Below are positions 10,201-18,095 of a stretch of DNA of 20,248 nucleotides, piece after piece. The first letter of the stretch is position 1; the number at the start of each line of letters is the position of its first letter. Source of the stretch: Baffinella frigidus. Its lineage: Eukaryota; Cryptophyceae; Cryptomonadales; Baffinellaceae. A model generated the notes under the pieces. The model did no database searches and was not told the DNA's origin. It was given only the letters and a program-made list of their open reading frames with translations. Location of the stretch: positions 39,369 through 59,616 of the forward strand of contig MU647164.1 in the NCBI GenBank assembly GCA_026770585.1, read 5' to 3'. The translations under genes were made by a program, and so were the position numbers.

Positions 10201-12211
10201 CTTAGTGCTTAGGGTTTAGTGCTAGAGGTGAGGGGTTGAGGGTGAGGGGTTTCAAGTATGGGGTTGAAGGGTTCATGGTTCAGGGTTCAGGGTTTAGGGT
10301 TCAGGGTTCAGGGTTCAGAGTTCTGGGTTTAGGGTTTAGGGTTCATGGTCCAGGGTTCAGGGGCTCCTTTACAATTGATTACGACACGCCGTGTTGCATT
10401 TTGGGAGGTTGTTGCGTGACACCAGAGGTTGTTGTGTGGCAACACAGAGGTGCTCGACAGCAGCTCACAGGGAGGCGGTTCACAGCCTGCACACCCGCTG
10501 CAGGCCCCTCCAAAGAACAGTGGCAGATTGACGGCACACAATACCTGGGTGGCGATTTCGGGGTTCCACGCCAGACACGAGCGGGAGGTTTTGGTGGCCG
10601 AGTCTGTGAACGAGATGACGGGGCGCTTTTGGCGGAGGTCCCAGACCACGGATGTCCCGCTCACTCCCGTCGACGCCAGGATATGCTCCACCTAAGAGAA
10701 GCAGCATCATCCAACACTGCCTGTGAGTATCAGGTGGCGTTCACGCCCGTCAAAGCCCAGGGTTTGCTCCAGCCAGCACCAGACATCCAACCAACCAATC
10801 AGGTCAACCGTGAGTATCCAGGCCGACCGTCAACACTCCACCACCTCTGCCATTCCCTCGTCCTCGGCACTGCCCCAAATGCCCCTCCTCCCCCCCGCAC
10901 TCACTGCGCCCACGTTACCATGCTAAAGCCTCTCCAGTATGATGCAGGGCTCCCGTCCAAGATGCTGCACTTGCTCACCTGGTGGAGTGGCTGGTCGGCA
11001 ACGCTGTCTGTGAAAGGCTCCCTCATGCCCCCCCCCCCGGAGAGGTACCAGCGGGATCAAGGCACGGTGCCAGGAGTAGAGGGAGCGGTCGGGTTGGGCA
11101 GCGGCACAGACCTTGGAGTTCCAGGCAACGGAGGTGATGTCCGACACCGGCTGCGTCGGCGCCCCGGGCGTGTACACCTGCCACCACCCACCCAATGAAC
11201 CCTTCAATCTCTACACCTTCACGCCGTGCCTGTCGCAAACGATCCGGACGCAACCCTCGGTCAGTCCCGCGTCTCGCCAGCCACCAGTGACGTGCTGCCT
11301 GCCAGACTTCCTCGCTACCCCCTCTCCTGCTCCGCTTGCTTCCCACGCTGCCAACCAGGCGGTATCCCTACTTCGTCACATCGCGCATCTTGCAAGCAGA
11401 CGCAGGCAACGGTGATGTGGGGTGCTGGGCCCGCGCCACCAGGGCTGAGAGGGCGGATCTGAACATGACTGGTTGGGCACCCGGGTACGGCGGGGAAGGG
11501 GGTGGGTACGTTGGGCGACTTCGGGGTGGGGTGGGGTGGGGTACGTTAGGCGTCTGGGGGTTGGTGAGGTCCCAGATGAGGATCTCAGACTCGGTGGCGC
11601 CCGACGCCAGGAGGTTGGGCTTGAACTGGTTGAAGTCGAGGCCGCGCACAGGCCCCTTGTGCTTCTGCACCCGCGCCACCAGCGCCTCGCCCTCGGATGC
11701 CCCCGTCAGAATCCCGGCTGACCAGAAGCCGATCGAACCGTCGATCATCCCTCCGGCCACCATCCCCATCGAACTGGCGCCGGACCCTTGCCCACCCCAC
11801 GCAAGCCGGTGGAAGCGCTCCGAACACTTGACCTTGCCCTTGGTGGGCATCTCCTTGGGAGACCCTGATGAAAAGTCGACCTGCAGGATCTCGAGGTCTG
11901 CCGTGGTCTCGAACGAGTCATCGATCGCGTTGGCCACAGTGCCAACCGCCAGCAGCCCGCGGTTGTCATTCAGCGGGGACCATGCGACGGTCGCCGACCG
12001 CTTGGCCTGCATGATATCGTGCCATTTCAGCGCCCGCCCACACGGTGGCCCGTCATTCAGTGCTGACTGCTGACGGGCCTGACGCCAGAATGGCCACACG
12101 GAACGCCTTATCGACCTGTCCCTGCCAACAATCGGGTCTCGCCATATCTTCTCGCAACGAGCAGCCACGCGGGAATGAAGCAAGGCGGCAACGTACCGTT
12201 TTGAGAAGCAT
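3286..12211 (-). CDS. SEC31: Sec31, COPII coat outer-cage subunit (16 exons)
   Basis: Sec31 pairs with Sec13 to form the outer cage of COPII vesicles at ER exit sites and stimulates Sar1 GTP hydrolysis through Sec23. Exons read from the minus strand: 12211-12197, 12006-11545, 11177-11112, 10691-10545, 9472-9385, 9153-8681, 8498-7977, 7757-7599, 7323-7246, 6954-6703, 6420-6343, 6031-5615, 5387-5214, 4887-4624, 4293-4090 and 3570-3286, giving about 1,227 residues, a normal Sec31 length. Residues 1 to about 375 form the WD40 propeller (MLLKTAKRSATVAWSP, ASGATESEILIWDL, GKDDRTLCWNP, NWNFDVRWSP, SFDGQVSIYSL). About 395-760 is the helical ACE1 region (FEAAVDCCFRFGRFADALLLA, LCYICAGNV). About 920-1065 is a Pro/Gln/Tyr-rich disordered linker. 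1075-1190 is the C-terminal helical domain (RVLGLTDKLKAGQ, AIQTALTATAWDDHGNWL). All introns are phase 0 except the one after exon 5. Uncertain points: the exon 6 donor (8681 or, with a GC donor, 8708), the exon 13 acceptor, and the last ~40 residues, which do not resemble the family and could be read-through of one more intron. Confidence 0.94.
4462..4511 (+). repeat. 25-bp perfect tandem duplication in Sec31 intron 14
   Basis: A 25-base unit beginning GAAGCTGGGCGCTGCC and ending CACCAA is present twice with no change, which implies a recent duplication inside the intron. Confidence 0.9.
5489..5544 (+). repeat. Heptamer minisatellite in Sec31 intron 12
   Basis: GTGGTGC is repeated exactly eight times. 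The transcribed (minus) strand reads GCACCAC repeats. The run is perfect, which points to recent expansion and likely length variation between strains. Confidence 0.9.
6652..6695 (+). repeat. GA/CT microsatellite at the Sec31 intron 10 donor
   Basis: About 22 GA units. In the transcript it is a CU run starting only a few bases after the 5' splice site at 6702 (donor GTACGA). A second CT run sits similarly after the donor of F-box intron 7. Confidence 0.92.
7157..7207 (+). repeat. AGGC microsatellite in Sec31 intron 9
   Basis: About 12.75 uninterrupted AGGC units, read as GCCT repeats in the transcript. It lies about 40 bases inside the intron from the donor at 7245. Confidence 0.92.
7327..7357 (+). 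repeat. Short telomere-like repeat at the acceptor end of Sec31 intron 8
   Basis: Three or four units of TTTAGGG/TTCAGGG type lie immediately next to the acceptor (cag at 7324-7326), so the transcript reads CCCTAAACCC right up to the 3' splice site. This is the same repeat family as in intron 4. Confidence 0.75.
9511..10362 (+). repeat. Degenerate interstitial TTTAGGG telomere-like tract, about 850 bp
   Basis: It consists of TTTAGGG and variants (TTCAGGG, TTTGGGG, GTGTAGGG, TTCCGGA). Perfect runs are short, for example four or five TTTAGGG units near 10088-10117. It occupies most of Sec31 intron 4 (9473-10544) between the WD40-coding exons 4 and 5, which join in frame across it, so it is not a chromosome end. 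TTTAGGG is the plant-type telomere unit and is also used by some other protists. Confidence 0.92.
12197..12211 (-). other. SEC31: Sec31 15-base first coding exon
   Basis: ATGCTTCTCAAAACG is followed by the donor GTACGT at 12196. Joined to exon 2 at 12006 it gives MLLKTAKRSATVAWSP, which matches the position and length of the conserved Sec31 N-terminus. The alternative, an ATG at 12012-12010 inside the intron end, would give MQAKRSATV and is less like the family. The donor is one of the better matches to a standard 5' splice site in this gene. Confidence 0.8.
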
Positions 12212-12948
12212 CGTGCGTGGGGATCAGCGACTCCGCTCGGGATGCCTGCTGCTGGTGTCCTTCAGCGGTGGCGGGGTGCCGCTCGCGGTCACTGCACGAA
12301 CCACGCACGCTGCAGCAGACTCCTCGTAACAGTCCAGGCTGCGGTAGCACCCTCTCGCTGTGCCCAGAGCCTCTCGAACAGGACGAAACGTCTCGACGAC
12401 GTGGCTGCTGGAGATAAAATATTGTAGTCGATGTTAAGTTGTTTTCAAAAGTGACTTTTGTTGAAATTTTCAAGGAGGAGTTACGGTGCTTTACACAGAA
12501 AAACAGTGTAAAGGACCTCTTTTAAAAAACCTTAAGGACCTAATTTAAATAAATTAAAACCTAAAGGACCTAAAGGATCTAAGAAAAGGAGAGAGTGGGG
12601 ACTCTCAAACGTAGGCGCCAAGCGGGGACGACGAGCGACAGGAGCCTTATTGAAAGGCGGGGGATCACTGATGCACTCGTTGATTTGCTGACTTGCTCTG
12701 TTATTACTGATTACTGAATTTATTAAAGAGGTTTCGCCGTTATTGCCTAACCCGTGCCTTAACCAGACTATGATCGGTCCATGTTATACCCCGCTCAGTC
12801 TGTCTCCGAGGGATGCTCCCCGAAGATTGGCGCAGATGAAGTAAACGACGAAGAAGAGGGAGAGGTCTGATAGCTCCACAATGATCAACAGAACTACTGC
12901 TCCGGACACATCTATATAGACCTATCATTCCGGGCGGTTCTTGAAAAG
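12212..12948. other. Sec31 5' leader and intergenic sequence
   Basis: Immediately upstream of Sec31 the sequence stays GC-rich for about 200 bases, probably the 5' UTR and core promoter, although no TATA-like element can be assigned. From about 12420 it turns AT-rich. TTTACAC and its complement GTGTAAA (about 12490-12513) form a small hairpin. Phrases of the type CCTAAAGGACCTAAAGGA start near 12550 and recur at about 14035, 14325 and 14483. No gene recognised. Confidence 0.4.
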
Positions 12949-13054
12949 GGAGGAGTCGGATTGATTTAACCGATCCTCGGATCGGTTATTCAATCCAACT
13001 CAAGTCGGTTCCCTAAAGGCTCCGTTGGAGGTTCCTTTAGGGAGCGACTCCTCC
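12949..13054. ncRNA. Candidate structured element: one stem enclosing two hairpins
   Basis: An outer 10-bp stem (GGAGGAGTCG at 12949-12958 with CGACTCCTCC at 13045-13054) encloses two hairpins. The first is GGATTGA/TCAATCC continued by AACCGATCC/GGATCGGTT (about 12958-12998). The second is CCCTAAAGG/CCTTTAGGG (13011-13019 with 13034-13042) with an inner CTCC/GGAG stem. All arms pair perfectly apart from short internal loops. It could be an RNA, a DNA cruciform or the remains of a fold-back element. There is no match to a tRNA or another RNA I know. Confidence 0.35.
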
Positions 13055-13417
13055 ATCCGGCGACCTGTGGTTGAATTTACCCCGTGGTTATTCCGCGATG
13101 GTTATACCACATTTCGCCTTCCAATGGCTCATGCCTCCACCTCCCCGGATTGGCATTTTGGAGAGGCACTTAATGGGGCATGCCAAAAAGATCCTGTGGA
13201 CCTTTTTAATCGCTTGCATGTATGCATGTGTGGCTTAAAGAACCTTAAAATTTTAAGGTTTGACCCTTTCTATCCTTGGTTCATGATTTTCGGCTGTTGG
13301 CCTCACCTGATGTGGGGTTTTGGGCGGCGGTTGTATTTTGGGTCCCCTGTGGGTCATTATTTAAATATCTTTGAGGTGACCTTTTGGAGCCTCCTACTGT
13401 TGATTTCTAACACTTAG
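13025..13417 (+). other. 130-codon open frame, not recognised
   Basis: The longest ATG frame in the intergenic stretch. The predicted product has aromatic-rich, hydrophobic stretches near its end (WPHLMWGF, FWSLLLLI) but no domain I recognise, and its start overlaps the 12949-13054 fold. It may be chance or a decayed repeat-borne frame. Codon composition is AT-richer than in the two real genes. Confidence 0.15.
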
Positions 13418-13585
13418 TTCGACCTAACGGATTACCCTTAACGTTGCTGGCTTATGTACATTGGGGGAAACCCCTACACAACCACATTTCCGTCCTTCCA
13501 TCTTTGGTGTCTGACACATCCACCTCTCTTTCCTTTCACCTTTGGTGTCTGACTGATCTCACCTCACACCCCTACACAACCACTC

Positions 13586-14350
13586 TCACCTTGTGGGGTA
13601 TTCGTGATTGAAGCTCTTAAACTTCAACCATGGGATACCATGAGCCTCATTAAGGCTGACTTGGGTTCGGTGCGTGTGCGAGTGCGATCCTATTTTGGAA
13701 TAGCTCAAACACCCCAAGAGAGCCACCCTGTATCCCCTCCTCACGAGCCTCTTCTTCTGACAGCAGGGGGGCTGTCTAGGAGGTCGACTGAGTTGTGTAC
13801 TGAAGAGAACAGGTGGCTCCTCGCGAGAGGGGCCTAAAGTGGACACTCGGTCTAAAGTGGCCGTGACTTGTGTAAAGTCACTCCGCTTGGGCCTACATGG
13901 GGGATATCCCTGGATATCCCCAGACTTCTGCACTGAAGAGCGAAACGCGATCCGAAAGCAAAAATGCTTTCTCTGCAGCTCTGCAGTCCTTTCTACGGAA
14001 GGGCGTGTCGTTGGCATATGTTGGGAGAAATTAAAACCTAAAGGACCTAAAGGATCACCTTGTGGGGTATTCGTGATTGAAGCTCTTAAACTTCAACCAT
14101 GGGATACCATGAGCCTCAAAGGAGGCTGACTTGGGTTCGGTGAGTGTGCGGGCGCGCTCCTACTTGGAAGCAATCAAACACCCCAAGAGAGCCACCCTGT
14201 ATCCCCTCTTCACGAGTCTCTGCACTGGAGAGCGAAACGCGATCCGAAAGCAAACATGCTTTCTCTGCAGATCCCTTCTACGGAACGGCGTGTCGTTGGC
14301 ATATGTTGGGCGAAATTAAAACCTAAAGGACCTCAAGGACCTAAAGGACG
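13586..14350 (+). repeat. Imperfect tandem duplication (469 bp plus about 290 bp)
   Basis: Copy 1 (13586-14054) and copy 2 (from 14055) abut exactly. Both begin TCACCTTGTGGGGTATTCGT and end in a CCTAAAGGACCT phrase. Copy 2 lacks about 170 bases present in copy 1 (roughly 13757-13928). The shared parts are about 90% alike by eye, including a GCGAAACGCGATCCGAAAGC block. No protein is recognised in any frame. Confidence 0.85.
13900..13921. repeat. 10-bp palindrome inside the copy-1-specific segment
   Basis: GGGGATATCC and GGATATCCCC are separated by two bases. A second hairpin (GTGACTT/AAGTCAC, about 13863-13881) lies just before it. Both are in the segment missing from copy 2, which may be a separate small insertion. 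Confidence 0.6.
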
Positions 14351-15365
14351 TCACTGCCGACCCCTGGTCCGATTTCACGTTTCTTGACGGTTGTGAAACC
14401 CTCAGGGTGCCCGCTTCAAACCCAGTTGCACAACACTGTTCAACGGAGCACAAGAACATGCTCAACAGACGCCTTGTTCGTGGACCTAAAGGATTTTTTG
14501 TAAATTATTTCCGGGACTCGAATGCCACAAGTTCCGCAGGTGGACTTGAAAGGGGCATCCTGTCACATCCCAAGGATTCTAGAAGGAATCCAGAACCGTC
14601 AAAAAAAGTAATTTCGGCTCAGGGTTTCAAACGTTACGATCTCTCGGGAGGATACGGGCCCGCCTCGTAACCTGTTCTGTCCCTATCACGTTGTTAAGAC
14701 AAATTTCCTAGAGACAAATTTCTCGGTTTTCAAAGGGCTACAACGTTGCTGCCCCCACCAACAATTGCATAGTGGGGTATAAACGTGTTCCTAGGTAAAT
14801 CGGCTGCTTAACCCCACTCACTTTCCCCAAGAAATGGCTCGAACTATTTGTTTGGCTTTGACCAGAATGGCACTTTTCGATCAGCCTTCCGCAGCTCCCA
14901 CTGCGTAACATTTGCACTCCTGAAAACCATTTAAGATCTGGACCTCTGCACACTATGTTCCGTGGTACCTACTCCGTTGATCTGCGTGTAGCAAGTGTCT
15001 TGCTTGTCGGGGCCGTTCGGGTTTCGATGCTAGGCATGGTGGCGATGCTTGCGTCGAACTTCCCGGCGCGTCCCCCAGCGGCGCATGCTCACCGTCGAGG
15101 CTCGATCCAGCTGTCCACTATGTATGTGCCTAGGCCCTCTCGCGCCTCTCCCGCGGGGCCTGCCGTGCTCCCTACTGCAGGGCGCACTCCACCTGTACCG
15201 CCCTCTTTCCACTAGGTCGAGAAAAGCAGGTGGCCGGCTACTCTGTGTCCACAGGCTCTGGCCACTCCGGCTACTACTTGGTACCGCGTCCACATAAGAA
15301 ACTGCGTGTTTATTAATGAACATTCTCGGGGGCGGAGTGCAGCGAGTGGAGAGGTGGCAGGGCGC
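14351..15365. other. Intergenic sequence downstream of the F-box gene
   Basis: AT-richer to about 15000, then GC-rich as the F-box gene is approached; it should include that gene's 3' UTR. A short ATG frame at 14407-14670 on + and one at 14738-14953 on - have no recognisable content. No RNA gene found. Confidence 0.4.
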
Positions 15366-18046
15366 TCAGCTGACCGAGCTGAAGATGACGTGGCACTCAG
15401 GGAGGGCGCGCTTGGCAGTCTGGACAGCCGTGAGCGAGAGTGACTGGCACCCGCGGATGTCGAGGTGCGTGAGGAGGCGCGCGACTGATGCCACCTTGTG
15501 AAGCGACGCGTCCGAGATCTGCCCCCCGCCGTGACCAACAATGCCGATCAGGGACTGCCTCACTCACTGCTGCAGCAAATCACTCCTCCGAGATCTCCCG
15601 CACCAGCCACCCCTACCAGGTTGGTACGTTCTGCCATGCGTGCTAAGTCAGCCCATGTACGTCGTGGGGCATGCACACGCACACTGGGACACAACCTCGG
15701 ACACGCCTGAGAGCCACCCACGCGAGAAGCCAGCGGCCGCCTGCCTCACGCGCGGGTCCTTTCTGCTGTCGATCATCGAGGGAGACCCACGCGGGGGCAG
15801 AGTGGTACACACGGAAAACACTGCACGCCCACGCAGAAAACTGCGCGCGCTTACGTCTGATGGCGCGATTCAAGGCATCTGCCTCTACTACCTCTAGTCG
15901 CGTAGGCGAGTAAAGGAGTTGGGCCCAACTCCAGCAACCGGAGTTATCAGGGGAGGCAGGCAGTCAGGACAGCGCGGTGGCTGAGGCAGAGGCGGGAGGC
16001 GAGGCAGGGGGCAGAGGCGGGAGGAGAGGCGGGGGGAAGAGCGGGCGACCTTGCGAAGGCCTCGGAGGTCAGCAAACTCGAGAGCAGTCACGAACCGCGC
16101 CAAGTCCTTGAAGCCCTCATCTGTCACGTTCCGACAGTACCTGCGAGAGAGACAGAGAGAGGCATGTCAGTCTCTGCCAGCCAACGCCAAGCGTGCCAGA
16201 ACCTGCCGCCGCCGCACGTGTCCACGCCTCAGCAATGTGTGGCAAAGGCAAAGTGCAGGATGGGGCGGGAGGTGAAGTGGGGGAGGACTTGGCGTGCAGC
16301 AGGCGCCCCTGACAGCCTCGAGAGCCTGCCAGGGTCCGACGCCAGTCCATTACCCTGTGGTGTGCAAACCGGACAGCCACGCCCTATCCATCTAATCGCT
16401 TTCAACCCAATTTGGGTTTACTACAAGCTTTTGGCACTGAAAACATATACAGGCACTTGAGGCCACTTCTTAAAAGGCACGTCATAATCCGGGATTATGG
16501 CCATAATCCCGGATTATGGCCATAATCCCGGATTATGACGGATTCGACATCTTAAAGGCGCCATAATCCGCTTAAAATAATGGCGTCCATTATTTTTGGC
16601 GTCCGGACGTCATAATCCATGGGAAAGTTTACCTGGGTCTGGCAAGATACAAACACGTGTAGTAATTTTCGTTGAAAATGATTGTCCTCATTTTGGGGTC
16701 ATGATCCGTTGCTTCCTCTAGACAGAAATAGATCGGGCGACACCCCAGGAGGGTTCACGGCTTTTCAAACGCCGAGCGAAGGCGATCTTCGATTTCAATT
16801 ATCTCGACGATGATCTTGAGATGTTTCAGAGATCTCAAGATCATCGTCGAGATAATTGAAATCGAAGATCGCCTTCGCTCGGCGTTTTAAAATCGGTGTG
16901 CCAAAACGGCTCCAATTCCAGGCCCATAGAGGTCTTTTGAGGCCTTATCGGACTTTTGGTAAGGCAGGCACGGACCACCACCCCCTTTTCAGCCGTGCCA
17001 GCCCCATGTAATCTCTCCCCTTGCATAATCCGACCGGATTATGGCGTCAAATCCCGACGTCATTATTTCCGGAATGCTGGGGCCGCCTGATGCTTTCACG
17101 CTGCTCTGCCGCGGGGGGGCGCCACCCGCGCGGCAAAAACGCGGGCGAACGGCATGGCGCAGGGCGGGGAGCAGCGTCCCCGCGCTGAGCGGGCCGCGGC
17201 CGCGGGTGAGCCGTCGGCCAGCGTGGCCAGAAGGGATCCTCGTCCTGGCCCACGGGCACCACGGCCGAACGCCGCGGAGAAAGCGAGATCAGCATGCACC
17301 ATCCGGGAGAGCTCGACGATGGCTGTGGCACCACCTAAGGACGCCCTGGTCGTGGCACCAGCGACGGAGCTACGAGCTCCAACGCGCGCCCGCCCTCCCC
17401 ATCCGGAGGATTTTGTAAAGCAAAAGAGTTTGTGCAATGATACCCGATTATGACGTTCGAGATTCCGGATTAATGAATCCATTTAAGATTGGACCGACGC
17501 CATAATTCCCAACGCCATAATCCAGGATTATGGCGTTCTGGATTATGCCCTTTTAAGAAGTGGCCTGACACGATCGTTTCAGATTTCAAATGCCCCCCCC
17601 CCAAAAAACAATAATAATTTTGTGGGCATCCACTCGAGGCTGAAGGATGGAGTATTTTAAATGTGGGATTGTTAAATTTAGTACCAGCAGGTTTGGTCAC
17701 GTAGCTGGGACAGTTCCCCCAGATACGTGACCAAACGCCCCTATGTGTGTGCAATTTACTACACATATCTTTCCCCCCCTCCTCTTGTAAAATATTGCCT
17801 GTCGTAAAATAGTCACATTTCTAGCCTCGAGTGGATTGGAGCTGATTGTTACCGGTTTCGTAACAGGGCGGCCTGTGGGTATTCAGTAGCTGGTCACGCG
17901 CGAACCGTGGCGCAGCGAGATAGAACGATAGATAGATAGTGTGTGTGTGGGAGAGAGAGAGCGAGAGAGATAGCGATGCAGAGAGAGACGGAGCGAGAGA
18001 GCGAGTGATGGCATACTCCATTCTGAAGCGGTGCAGAGAGAGGGGG

Positions 18047-18095
<49 letters not shown>

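Larger units (their letters stand above)
16461..17565. mobile_element. Non-autonomous DNA-transposon-like element, 1,105 bp, in F-box intron 7
   Basis: Perfect 17-bp terminal inverted repeats, GGCCACTTCTTAAAAGG at 16461-16477 with its complement at 17549-17565, are flanked by a 3-bp duplication TGA (16458-16460 and 17566-17568). A 3-bp target duplication with GG-starting ends is typical of the PIF/Harbinger group, though that group usually prefers TTA/TAA. Subterminal motifs CATAATCC/GGATTATG are arrayed near both ends (16482-16537, about 17515-17546), with another pair at 17024-17042. There is no transposase. It sits in the 2-kb intron between exons 7 and 8 of the F-box gene. Confidence 0.8.

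Noticed and set aside
9511-10362. True chromosome end
   Set aside because: The repeats are degenerate and are flanked on both sides by exons of the same gene that join in frame.
12212-12260. Dinoflagellate relict spliced-leader sequence upstream of either gene
   Set aside because: I looked for a TTTTGGCTCAAG-like sequence before both ATGs and saw none; this does not settle the lineage.
12949-13054. tRNA or other known RNA gene
   Set aside because: The arms do not fit a tRNA cloverleaf, there is no T-loop motif, and I could match no known RNA family.
13604-14319. Several short plus-strand frames (for example 13839-14129)
   Set aside because: They fall in the tandem duplication, differ in frame between the copies and contain no recognisable protein.
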